From NCBI GenBank assembly GCA_019914995.1, contig CM034136.1, positions 883,270 to 947,269 of the forward strand: a stretch of 64,000 nucleotides of DNA, written 5' to 3'. Source of the stretch: Acanthochlamys bracteata (Eukaryota > Streptophyta > Magnoliopsida > Pandanales > Velloziaceae). This document shows, in pieces, positions 12,861-25,300 of the stretch. How positions within the stretch are numbered: position 1 is the stretch's first letter; every line of letters begins with the position of its first letter. The position numbers and the translations under genes are program-made. The notes beneath the pieces were generated by a model. The model ran no database searches. It was not told the origin of the DNA and was given only the letters and a program-made list of their open reading frames with translations.

Positions 12861-15221
12861 TGATCCATTGCAGAGAAGAAGAGGAACAGATAGTGATTTA
12901 GATTTCAGGTTTTTTTTTTTTTTTTTTTTTTTTTGAGTAAAACAGAGCAGCGTAACGCAGTGGTCACATAAATATAGAGAGAAAGGGAAGGGTAATGGTT
13001 TGTGTGGTTGTTACGAAATTGAGTTTTTAAAAATTAGTTTTTTTAAATAGTTTTGAAAAATAAATTAAAATTAAAAAATTTTAAATAAAATTAATTTAAT
13101 ATAATAATAATTATACAAAAAGAATTTGTACTTTATTTTTAGAAGATATAAAAGTTATTCACTTTTAATATTATTATTTATGATAATTTATTTTTAATAT
13201 TCACTTTAGAATAATTTATTTGTAATTCAAAAGAAGACACCTAAAAATATTTAGAAATATTGTAATGATAAGTTTTCTAAAATAAAAATTTTTTAAAAAT
13301 TTTTTAAAATAATTTATTTTTTCTGGAAAATAAAATAAATAATAATAAAATTTTAATTTAAAAAATATGTTATAAAATATTTAAAATTTTATTAAAAAAT
13401 ATAAAATTAAAAAATTTAGTCAAATAGCACTTGGGATTCCAATAATTGGAGTTTGAATAAAAATAAGTGAATGAATGAATTTGGCTGTAGGGTAAGATAA
13501 GATCAAGGGAGAAAGGCATGTGGGAGCGCAATCCTTGTCTCTTTCTATCTCATAAGAACAATCGAGGTTTGGGAAAACTCATCCAAACTCACATGTTATC
13601 AAGAGTACCTTGTGTTATATTATTATTCATATTTCATAAGGGTAGTAGACTGATAGTTGCCTCTAATCCAATAAAATTTAGGTGTGCTTATTGAAAATAA
13701 GTTTTTCTAAAAAAAATTTAAGTATGTTATTTTATAAATATTTAAAAAATAAAAATTATACATATAATTATTTTATAATTTATATTTTATTTATATTTTC
13801 AAAAGTTTTTAAAATTTTTAAAAAATTGGGCATAATTTTTTTTAAGTTGAAAAATTTATTAAAACTGATAACCCATCCCAAATATATAGATAATGTACTT
13901 AAGTACTGTTAGTGCGTAATCCTTCGCTCTGTGTTTTTATAATAGAGTTTTTTTAAAATAAGAATATTTTTATTTTTTAAAAATAAATTTAGTTTTTTTA
14001 TTTTTAAAAAAATAAAAATATACAATAAACAATTTTAATATATAAAATTTTTCTATATTTTTAAAATTTAAAATATATCTTATAAATATTTATAAATGTA
14101 TATATTAAAAGATAAAAAATTAAAATTAAATAATTAATGTTTTTGATAAACTACCCAAACGCATATCCATCTGTGAGACGTTTAGAATTACTTTAAAAAA
14201 TAATTCTTTAGAAATAATATTTTAAATAAGTTCTATTTTTTTTATCTAAAAAATTAAAATAATAAATAATAATAAAATTTTATAACATAAATTGTTTCAT
14301 ATTTTTTAATTATAAATTATTTATTGAAAAATATAATTAAAATTTTGAATAAAAAGAGTTGAAAACACTACTAAACAACACCTATCGATTGAAGGATTTA
14401 TGAAGGATCACAATTTGTGTTGCAAGTAGTTTGTTGAACATTACGGAGTTGTTTACTTCACTCACCTAAGTGATCCAAAAATAATTTTTCTTGCAAAATA
14501 TTACATATGAATTTTTATATTTATAGTTAAAAAATAATTTAAAATTTTTTAAATAATTTATTTTTAAACCTTATTTAGATCGTGTTTATTTTGAGATAAA
14601 TTTACTATTTTAAAAATAAGTTTAAAAAATAAAAATAAAAATATTTAAAAAAATAAATTTATATTATTTTATATTTAAAATTAATTTAAATTAAATTATA
14701 AAAATGTTTTGATAAATTTATTTTAAATTAATTTTTATTTTATATAAAATTGAGTTTGAAAAAAAATAATTTTAATAACGCACGTCCTACCCTTATGTAT
14801 AATGGTACTTCTAGTGAATTGGAATTTTCTGCTTAATTCCATGGATCATACAAAAATGGAACCAGTTCAGGCCAACCCAACCCAACCCAGATCAAATTAT
14901 GTCCGTCGTGATCGTGTCATTTCATCGAACACCTTTAACGCATGAATTAGATGATGTACATATATCTCAAGAAACAACTTTAATCCAAAACAAAACATAT
15001 TTCAATAATAAACAACAACCCAATTTGTAGTTGAAGAAAAGGCTCTCTATCCATTTCAACACTGACATCTACGATCAAACGATCGAAGTTCTTCACCGAT
15101 TAACCATGGCTACAGATCAAACGTGCAACGGTTTACAAAACTCTACAATTTTTTTTCTTTTTACCCTCTCCAAAGAATCCATCAATGGCGACGGACGACG
15201 ACTGTAAATTTAATAAACTCG
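12861..15221. other. BKI1 promoter side and MITE-rich AT interval up to CHLH
   Basis: After the BKI1 leader and TATA candidate, about 13010-14770 is extremely AT-rich. It appears to be several MITE-like units end to end; GTTTGG or CAAACG-type ends occur near 13680, 14150 and 14170, and boundaries are unclear. About 14800-15221 is more balanced and is probably the 3' UTR and flank of CHLH. No gene is visible; the 76-codon frame at 13682 is low-complexity. Confidence 0.6.
12969..12976 (-). promoter_or_regulatory. Candidate TATA box of BKI1
   Basis: The minus strand reads CTATATTTATG here, about 110 bases before the BKI1 ATG. That would place a start site near 12940. A 25-base A tract (minus strand, 12910-12934) and a CT-rich leader follow. 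The call rests on motif and spacing only. Confidence 0.5.
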
Positions 15222-18200
15222 TCACCGTTCAATGCCTTCAATCTTGTCTTCCACTTCAGAGTAGAGTTGCCTGAGTTTATCAAGGTTTTCCTCAGAAGTC
15301 TCCCAGTATCCTCTCCCACTGGCTTCCAAGAACGTCTGGACAAGCTTTCTGAATGAGTTCGGGTTCGTGTTCATCAACCGTTTCAGCATGTCTTCGTCTT
15401 TGATGAACGTTTCATTAGCTTCTTCGTAAACCCAGTTATCCACTTGACCTGATGTTGCACTCCAACCGACGGTGTTCGTTAGCCGTTTTTCGATCTCTCG
15501 TACGCCTTCGTAACCGCTCGATAACATTCCTTCGTACCATTTCGGGTTCAGTAGCTTCGTTCTTGCGTCAAGCCTTACTGTTTCCGACAGTGTTCTGACC
15601 TGAGCGTTCGCCGTAGTGGTATCCGCTATGTATGCTGAAGGTTTCTTGCCATCTTTACGAAGTGAGCCGACGAGTTTGGTCGGGTCACTGTCGAAGTAAT
15701 GGCTCACGTCAGTTAATGAAATCTCCGATGAGTCGAGGTTCTGGAACGTTGCGTCTGCGGTGGAGAGGGCCATCTCGAACACCTGTCTTTTTTCGGTCAT
15801 TCCAGCTCCAGGAGCGTCGCAGTCAAACGCGAATGATTTGCGGCTGAGGTACATGTCCTGGAGCTGCTTTTCGTCGTTCCACGATGAGTTCTCGACGGCA
15901 AGGTTGATGTTGGATGAGTAGGAGCCGGACGCGTTGGAGAAAACACGAGTTGCCGCGTCGCGAAGAGAGAGACCTAGCTCTTGCGCCTGCTGCACTGCGT
16001 GCTTCTTCACGAAATTCATTTCTTCCGGCTCGTCGAGCTCTGCAACCATCTTCACTGCGCTATCCAAAAGGTTCATCTGCAATAACAGTTTTAATGCTTT
16101 AGAACTACTGCCCTTTTAAGTTCAAGCAAATCTTGTGTAGGTGATAACTAACATGTTTTTGAATTACCTGGTTGATGAAAAGATCTCTGAAGACACCAGA
16201 GCAGTTGACGACGACGTCGATCCTCGGCCTGCCGAGCTCTTCAAGACTGACAGGCTCTACTCTGTTGACACGCCCGAATGTGTCGGCAACCGGACGAACG
16301 CCGATCATCCACAGAACCTGAGCAAGAGACTCTCCGTATGTCTTTATGTTGTCTGTGCCCCAAAGCACAAGGGCCACTGTCTCCGGGTAGTTACCGCCGT
16401 TGTCCACCTTCTGGCGCTCAATCAACCGATCCACGACGACCTTAGCGCTCTGCATTGCTGCTGCAGTGGGAATAGCTTGCGGGTCCAATGCATGGATGTT
16501 TTTTCCTGTAGGCAGCACCTTCGGGTTCCTTATCGGATCTCCGCCGGGACCTGGCTCGACGTAATTGCCTTCCAATGCCCGCTTCAAGCTTCCGAGCTCG
16601 TTATCTGCCACCACAAGCTTCAAGCAGTCTCCTAAGAACTCGAACAGAGTCCTCAGCTTCTCCCTGTTGGCTCTGATGAACTTGGTCTTGGAAAGGTACT
16701 GAACCCAGGGCTCTTCGATACCGAATCCGAGAATGGAGCTAAGCTTTTCGGCTACATTGACAACCTGCCCATTCTTGTTGGTCGTTCTCTCCACGAAGGC
16801 GGAGATGGCACCGCGTGACGCCTCCGTTATCTGGCGCAAGAGCTCTACATCAGACAGAACACCTCTGTCGTTCCCTCTGTAAACATCTTCAATGTCCCTG
16901 CCGACAGTCTCAGCTAAAATGCCTGGAAGTGAAAAAATTCCATCTTCAGGGCGATCAAGTGCAGCGATGTTCACCAATGTGGCCACTGCTTCCATTGCGG
17001 AAGGAGGCTCTCCGATCACATGAAGACCACAGGGGAGTAGACGAGATTCGATCTCCATAATCTTCGAGTATACCTTTCCGACAACAAGGTCCCTTTCCTT
17101 CGGTTGCAGTTCCACGCCTTCTTCCGGAAGCTCTACATCTTTGTCAAGATTGCATTGTTTTGCCGTGCTGATGATTGAGTTCACGATCTGAGGGCCACGG
17201 CCGGTGTCCTTGAGAGATTGGTAAGAAGAAATGAGTTCAGATAGCTGCTTGAGACCCTTGTATAAGCCTGCATTTTCCGCAGGCGGTGTCAGGTAGCTGA
17301 TGGTGTTTGCATAGCTACGGCGCTTAGCAATGGTTGCTTCGGACGGGTTGTTCGCAGCATAGTAGTAGATGTTTGGTATGTTTCCGATCAGACTGTCAGG
17401 ATAGCAGACATCACTCATTCCGACTTGCTTCCCCGGCATGAACTCCAAAGAACCGTGAGTACCGAAATGAAGCACGGCATCCGCTTTGAAGATCTTCTCC
17501 ACAAAAGAGTAGTAGGCAGCGAAGCCATGGTGAGGGCTAGCAGACTTGGAAAACAGCAGACGCATAGGATCCCCTTCATAACCAAACGTCGGCTGAACGC
17601 CAATGAAGACATTGCCATACTGCTTCCCGTAGACGAGAAGATTCTCTCCGTCAGAGTTGAGATTGCCCGGTGGTTTTCCCCAGCTTTCTTCCAGTGCAGA
17701 GGCATAGGGAGTGAGCGTCTGGTATTCGCGGACATTCATCTTATAAGCAACATTCAGATTAGGACTACTGAATTTGGCCTCCTTGTCCTGGATGACTTCT
17801 TCGATCAGGCCTTCAGGCGTGTCAGGAAGGCCGTCTACGTTGTATCCGTCTCTCCTGAGATCGCGGAGAACAGAGTAGATTGAGGAGAACACATTGAGGT
17901 ATGCTGCCGTTCCAACGTTGCCTTTATCTGGCGGGAAGCTGAAAACTGTGATCGCAAGCTTCTTCGCTTCCTGTTATTTTTTGGATTAGTGCAAAGAAAC
18001 ATTTTGGAAATCTTGAGAAGCAAAAGTTAAGTATCTGTTCTATTTAAAGACTATGGATGTTTGGGAGAGTTTCTTAAAATACGAAAAATATTTAAATTAT
18101 ATTTAAAATGAGTTCTAATTTTTTTATTGAAATAATAATAACAAAATTTTACAATGTAGAATTATTTTGTACTTTTTAAAATTTTTTTAAAAAAATATTT

Positions 18201-20054
18201 GTAAAATGTTGCAGAAAATTTATTGAAAAAATATAAATAAAAAGTAGATGAAAAGCTTAGCCAAACATTATTTTAAGAAACAAATCTTTATTCCAATGTA
18301 TCAAAAATTTTATTAATGAAGAGTGCTAGTAATATTTCTCTATTTCTCTTGCAAACTCTATGGTTTCACAAATTTCTTGACACTCAGAGTTGAGTAAAGG
18401 GGTATTTTGATCTTCGTGCAAAAATAATTCTAAATTTTCATCTATACAGCTGTTTCAAAGAGCAGAAAATGTTTGACATACCTTTGTTTTCCTCTTCAGT
18501 TCTGCCCATCTAATTGCCCTTGAGCACAGCTGCTCCACTCTCTTGTGCAAGGCATGGGATTTTCCTGAGACCATGACATGAAACACATTCATTCAAACTG
18601 GATAGAATGAAATGAGCAACATGTTAAGAAGAGAGCACAGATAGATCCTTACCTGTTCTCGGGTCACGGCCTGAGAACACGATCGGCTCCATTCCTCCAT
18701 CGAGTTCTGGGAGAGCTACCTGCAGAGCTACCTGAATAGGATGCAATCCTAATGTGCTGTTGAGCCACTCCTCAGTTGTTTGGAAAACTAAAGGCAACGC
18801 CACAATGTAAGGCACATCAAGCTTTCTCAATGCCTCAATCGCCTTAGGATGATCCTGCCTTGCTGGACCTCCAACAAGTGCAAATCCCGTCAATGATACA
18901 ACCGCATGGACGAACGGTTTCCCAGTGACCTGATCAACCAAATACTTCTGCGCAGGGCCTGAAAAATCAAGTCCTCCTGAAAAGATAGGTATCACCTTAG
19001 CCCCTCTAGCTTCCAACTCCATGATCACGGCGACATAATGGCTCTCATCACCAGTGACAATATGGCTCCTCTGCAGGATCAACCCAATCACTGGCGCATT
19101 CGGATCCTTCAACTTCTCATTAGCATCTTTCCTTGTCCCGTACCAGTTCAAGTACTCCTTAACATCATCATACATGGATGGCGCCAATGGATGCCAGATT
19201 CCAGTATCTAAGAACAATACTGGATCATTATACTGAATCTTCATTGCCTTCAGCGCCGGAACATAAGAGCCGGCAATCATCTTGACAAAATTCTGTAAAT
19301 TATCAGGCGACCCGCCTAGCCAGAACTGCAGACTCAAAATATAGAGTCTAGCATCTTGTGCCTTGTCACTGGGAAGGTACTTGAGTACCTTAGGCAGTGT
19401 CCTGACAAGTTTCAGCATGCTTTCGGCGAATCCAGCTGACTGCTTCTTCCTCTTGAATAATTGGAAGAAAGGGCTCTTAGATTGCCCGAGCTGCGACATG
19501 CTAAATGATCCAAGCTTGTTAAGGCGCATAACTTCTGGCATGGACGGAAAGACCAAAACAGCATCCATCCGGTCGCGTTCCTTCTCAACTGCCGCCTTCA
19601 CTTTCAGAGCAAGTTCTTCGACGAATATAAGCGACCCGATAAAGATGTTGGCATCTTCAAGATCCTTGCAGAATGTTTTGCAAGTATCATCGTCTCGTAA
19701 CTCCTCCACAAGATAACCGACAACTTCAAATGAAGCGTAACGGCGATCGGCGTTAAGGGCACGGACGGCAGCAGAAAGTGAAGACTGGTACTGTGCTTCT
19801 AAAACAACGTAGACAATCTTTACACGCGGCAGACTTTGATTGCTGGAGTCAGGCACGATACGGCGGACTTCAGGCTTGGTCTGAGTGAAGAGTCCGTTGC
19901 CCATCACAGCACGAACTCGAGAAACTTGCTTGCTTTGGCTGTTGTTTCTCTTAGAATGAAAAGAATGGAGTAAAACATTCTTTTGGGAGAGTGATGAAAA
20001 GTTCTCCTGTCTCGGATTGAGAAGAGCGAAAGTTGTCGAAGTTAACGACGCCAT
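15222..20054 (-). CDS. CHLH: Magnesium-chelatase subunit H, chloroplastic (GUN5)
   Basis: Exons on the minus strand are 20054-18653, 18564-18482, 17970-16168 and 16076-15222. All junctions are GT-AG and in frame, giving 1380 residues, the usual length for plant CHLH. CHLH is the porphyrin-binding subunit of Mg-chelatase. With CHLI, CHLD and GUN4 it inserts Mg2+ into protoporphyrin IX using ATP, the first step committed to chlorophyll, and it contributes to plastid-to-nucleus signalling. The first roughly 50 residues are Ser/Lys/Asn-rich with few acidic residues, as in a chloroplast transit peptide. Exon 1 then carries the N-terminal chelatase H region and the start of the CobN-like region; exon 3 includes [15 protein letters not shown] near residues 663-677, a CobN/BchH hallmark. 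The C-terminus reaches the expected [15 protein letters not shown] see no frameshift or stop, so the gene looks intact. Confidence 0.97.
18056..18270. mobile_element. MITE-like element inside a CHLH intron
   Basis: An AT-rich segment in the third CHLH intron gap (between exons 3 and 2). The left end reads GGATGTTTGGGAGAG; the right end, reverse-complemented, reads AATAATGTTTGGCTAAGC. The ends match the GTTTGG-type inverted repeats of the family, but I could not define a clean target duplication. Confidence 0.4.
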
Positions 20055-22344
20055 TTTTGATCAAGAACAAAGCTTTTTCTTTAAAAAAAAATGAATCACA
20101 GGACAATTCAGAAAAAGGAACCAATTTAATCGAAAGTGTTAATCTGAGAAGCTGATTTTGCTTCTCTGTTTTCTTGAAGCTAAGCTAAAACAGAAGTGTT
20201 CGAGGCAAATGTATAGCTTCTTGTGGCGGTACTGGAATTGAATTACAACCAGAAAATTGGAAAACTGAAAACGTGGACCTGCAAAAAACAACAACTACTA
20301 CAACTATCAAAACAAAACAAAAATGTTAGATACTCGTTCAATCAAAACACTTCAAGGAAAAAAATATTCTTTTCAAAGTTTTGGTTTTGTTTTCTGGCGG
20401 TATATCTCTGAACCAGTGAACGAGTGGAGAGAAAAGGAAATGCATGGGATTTGAGACATGAAGTGGCGTCGTCTGATTGGTCTATGGAGGATGTTTTAGG
20501 TTCAAATGGGGGATGAGGTTTAAGTGAGGATTGTTTAGCTAACGTTGAAGCTCTCATTGTGTAAATAAAGATCTCTTCCTCACCACAAGGCATGTTATCC
20601 TATCAATATTTTTTTCTTTAAGAAAAACTGAAATGTAAATCACCAAAGAAAATGACAAATTTTGAAATGTAGTTAGCTACGCACATGAAGAGAGAAAGAA
20701 AAAGCCATGAATAAGTGATGTAAAGATCTTCGGCGCAAGTAAACTACAGAGCATAGCGGATGTTTGAAAATGTTTATCAAAAAATAGCCTTTCTAGGAAA
20801 AAAAAAAATTTCTAAAATAAAATTTGTTTTTTAACTAAAAACTAATAATAATAATAAAATTTCTAAATTTTATACTTTTTAATTTTTTTAAAAAATTCTG
20901 TAAGAATTTTTAAACTTATTAAAATATAAAATAAAAAGTTAGAATAAAAATAAAGAGAAAATAAGCAACACCAAACATTCCCATATTGACTTACTTTACC
21001 AAAAATTGTTATTTAAAAAATAATTATTAAATACAGATTTAACTTGTTATGTATATTTTGTTAGAAATAAATTTTTAATTTCAAATACATTTATGACAAT
21101 AAAATTTTTATTAAATAATAAATTCAGATTTTTTTAAAATTCAGTTTTTAGCGAGAAAAACTACACACCATGTATAAATAAACATACCCAAAGTGCACCG
21201 ATAAAATTGGTTTTTTTTAGGTTGCTTCATGCAAGAATATTATATTAATAGAAAACCTGTAATTGTAACTTGTAAAGTAATGAATCAGAAAGATAATGTT
21301 TCCTTGTATGCCGAAGTTTTTTAGAAGATTGATGGACTTATAATTCTTTTGGGTTGATTCTATCACTATATCTTATTATATAATTCATTTTTATACAGTT
21401 AAGAACTTGAGATTAGATAAAATAAGTTCCATACGTTATAATGTGTATTTAAAAATGGATGATAGATTTGAGAACAAAGCGGAGCTCAGGGACACCATCG
21501 AGCACACCGAGTTAGACGTGTTTATTTTTGTTTGAAAATAAATTTTCAAAAGAGAGTAATAAATAATTAAACTTTAGAAGTAATTTTTGAAAATAATTTC
21601 GGAACCACTTAACGTAAGTAAATAATCTCTTAATTATTCCAAAAAGACAAATAATGGCAAAGTCGGCTACCAGTGCAGAATAAAGGACTTGCTTTAATAT
21701 TATGTAAGCAAAACCAGGTCCATCATCATCTAAAACCAATTCACAATAAAAAGTTGACACAAAATCTTATGTAGATTATTTTACTAATCATTTTAAGTTG
21801 TGATCAAAAGAGTTGCAATCTAATCGACAATACTCCATAAAGCAAACGGCTATAAGGAGAGCGAAGCTTAGACGCTTATGATGATCTAGAATAAGAACTT
21901 ACAGGCATCTGTGTGTTTCAGCTCGTTTTCTCTAGCTCAAAGACCTTCTGCAGCAACTTTTTGTTCCTGTATCTGTCAACAGGTTAAGGAAAACTGCCAT
22001 CTTCAGAGAACTAAAAGAGTCTTCGATGAAGCTGAAAAGCATGAAAGCAGTAATTCATTGCTCTCAGTAAACACAACATAAATAATCAGATTTGTTTGAA
22101 TTATCACCTTCAGATTTACGCTTGCCGATTCTTCAAGGCATAGAGAATTCTTTGGGTAACATGTAAATACACTATGAAAGATCGACGTGCTTGCTATAGA
22201 ATTCTCTGGTCACCCATACTTGATAATAACTAAAATAACATAGCTGTTTCTGTACAAGGCCCAACGTTGTAGAGATATATATATATGGCCATCCTCTAGC
22301 AGAATTTATTTACAAGGGAAAACACCTATTGTTGTCTTATACGG
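20055..22344. other. CHLH upstream region and intergenic DNA to the ALY 3' end
   Basis: About 20055-20600 is the likely CHLH leader and proximal promoter; a CCAATCA motif lies on the minus strand at 20476-20482, and I could not fix a TATA box with confidence. A MITE occupies 20756-20982. About 21000-21540 is AT-rich with nothing recognisable, and 21800-22344 is more balanced, probably ALY 3' UTR and flank. Confidence 0.55.
20756..20982. mobile_element. Tourist-like MITE (227 bp)
   Basis: The left end reads GCGGATGTTTGAAAATG and the right end, reverse-complemented, reads GGGAATGTTTGGTGTTGC. Both sides are flanked by ATA (20753-20755 and 20983-20985). It belongs to the same AT-rich non-coding family as the other MITEs in this window. 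The ATA duplication is less typical than TTA/TAA, so the boundaries are less certain. Confidence 0.45.
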
Positions 22345-25300
22345 TTATACCATTGGGTCTGAATAAGGAGGTACCGGCGTGGGTATCAAAGCCAACATTT
22401 GATTCTTGATGATACCCATGCATGTCTCGATCTCTCTGTATATTGGAAGATTTTGCTGGCAGCATGGTTGCAAGCTTGTGACGGCAATATCAAGAATCTG
22501 AGCTACTTCTGCAGGTGGATATTGTCTTGCCGAGCAACTCTGCTTATCAATTGAAGTATGCAGAATGTCAAATTTTTTACATTGTAACTTCATTAGTTAA
22601 TAAAGAAGTAACAAGTGGATGCAGAATAAAGGAACATCAAGGACCATGTCTCTTATAATATCTTCTCAAAAACAAGTACACATCGTACAGACTTCTTTTA
22701 AACAACAAATAATTCAAAAGGTTAGACAGCTACTTCTACTTTGCTTTTCATGTGGCATGAAAGCTGCACGTTATAAATTCTTCTAATGTTGTTGTGATGT
22801 TGTCTTCCCAATTAATGAAACAAAGTGCACTACTGTACATCAAATTGTACTACATTAAGCTAAAAAGTGAGGTTCACATCTACAATTAGCAATAGCGAAA
22901 CAGTCTTTTTTTTGCTTTTTAAGATTAAATAACCTATTTAGGCAAATGCCAGACTAATTGCATTGTAATACTATTTACTCGGAATGCAACTATTTTATGC
23001 ATGATATATCTTCCTAGTATAAAATGGCTGCATGCACTCTGAAATCCGTACACCATAAGTAATGTGTATACTATTTTAACTAATAGAACTACCAAAAGTT
23101 ACTGCTAGACAACATTAAAATAGCACATTCATCAGCTGCTCTGAAAGAGCTTATAATACAAGATAACCAGATTAGTCAAGAAGCAGAAGTATAACAAGGA
23201 CAAAATGAAAGAAAGCTCAGTTAATATAAAATGGCAACAAAACAAATAATTAAAATTCTCACAAGTTGCAGCAACGACATGTTTTTCAGAAGTTACTTTA
23301 GGACTTTCCACCGACCTAAAGTTACAAGTTGATATGCTGTGCCTACTTTTGTTACATCAGATTTTATTTTGTCAATTAGGAGTGCCTACAAAAAACAGAA
23401 ACCTTAAATGTCTAACAGATTCTACTTGCTAATTTGGGATCTAGTTGCCAGCCTCAGTAAACCACCTCAGTACATTTTATGCTATTTTGATCACCACAGG
23501 AACTACAAATAAACATGAAAAACCAAATAAAAATGAATGAAGAAAAATAAACCCAAATGCCAAAGTTTTCTTATGTTAGAATGATAGTGAGTATATAAAC
23601 TAGAACTATATATTTCATATGTTATGTTATTATAAGTTATGCAGAAACAGGTTGCAATTAAATTTTCAAAAATTATGGAAACACATTTCAAATATTTTTG
23701 AGCACTAAATTTCAGAAAATGCATGAAGTAGTTATAAACAAATAAAACATTAAATTTCCTTTGTCTAAGAACATATAATTCTCCACAATAAGCTCAGTTC
23801 TAGAAACCTAAAGACCCCTAAATTTGCACAGTATACCAAATTCCCTATAATATAAGTAAGAGGGGTAGGCATGCTATAACATTGTGGTTCATGCATTAAG
23901 CTACATTATCCTAGAAAAGAGAGAAAAGATATGATCAACTAGTACATATTAATGGTTCAACCTAACCTGTATCATTAGTAGGGTACCCACACAAGACGAG
24001 ATTAGCTCTGAGGGGAGCTGACACTCTTTGGAATCAGAAGATAGGTGGTGCTGAGAATTAAATGCTATGTCAGAAGTACATGTAGATGCATGCTCCTGAT
24101 TGGACAAATCCCCATTTGCAGCAAAAGAATCTTGCCGTGGTGACATTAGGCCAGAACTAGATCCAGAGTTCTGCTTATTTGTTGAAGCTAAAGCATCCCC
24201 TATCCTAGAGAAAGCATCATCTCCTTCCTTCAAAGAACGAATTGCCTGTTAAATCCATGAACCTGATTAGAAAAGATATTTATTTGATAACATCATCATA
24301 ACTTTTACAGAAACAAAAAGATACTGGGCCTATAAATAGAAGTTTCCATGACAAAAAAGTATGCCAGAAAAGCCTAAAGGCACGTTTGGCTGTGCTTTTT
24401 CATAAAGCACTTTGCAACTTTTCCAGTTCATGCTTGCCAATAAACTTTCTACAATGTTTCTACAGAATTTATTTTTAAATTTAGAAATATTCTACGTCTT
24501 AAGATCTTGTTATTGCTTTTTTTTTTTTTTTTTTTAGATCAAAAAAGTAGAGCTCGTTTTTCAAAATAGGAAAAAAATACTCCCCATTTCAGAAAATCAT
24601 TTTTTATAAGCACTGCCAAACGCCTCCTAACATGAACACAATCAAATAAATTTGCAAAGACCAGCTTCAATTTTGAATTAACAAACTCAATTTGCCATTT
24701 CATCTACTGGATACTACATTTTTACATTTGTATTAGATTTAGAATACGATCTGCAAGTTTGTATACATAAACTCCACAATTTAAATAAGAAATGATTATG
24801 TCCCAAGGGAATAGACACAAGTTGGAAATAGATTTATTATATATATACCAAGTGGTCCAGCACCTATTAGCTTAAACTTATAGGTTAGATAAGGACTCTT
24901 TGTTATCTAGCTGGACCATAGAGCGTAAGTAGTAGTACCCCCATAATGTTACAGGTGCAATAAAGCTTTCAATACTAGGTATTTAGTAAGAAAAGCAATA
25001 ACGTCTACTTCACCAAACTTAATTTGAGTTAGAAAAGTCCTATGCCTTTAGCTTTTCAAAATTAATCCATTCAACTACACTTGGTACACTATTTTAGCCA
25101 ACCATCATCCACTTTCTTAATCAGGAGGTCAACTTCTTTCCTAAATTGGAAAGAAACAAGTATAGGCAATACCTTCCTCATGATCCGTGTTTTCTGCAGT
25201 AAAGCTCAAGATAGAGTGCATGTTTTTACTGCTTCACCAAAAAGACCATAAAAGAGACAAAAACGTTGAATGAATGAATCATTAACCTACTTAGAATGAA

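Noticed and set aside
16141..17883. Several plus-strand frames opposite CHLH exon 3
   Set aside because: They are antisense shadows of a long, well-conserved coding exon.
22345..22593. A small independent gene at the ALY 3' end
   Set aside because: From 22539 the frame is the conserved last exon of ALY, preceded by a good acceptor. The codons before it are intron.
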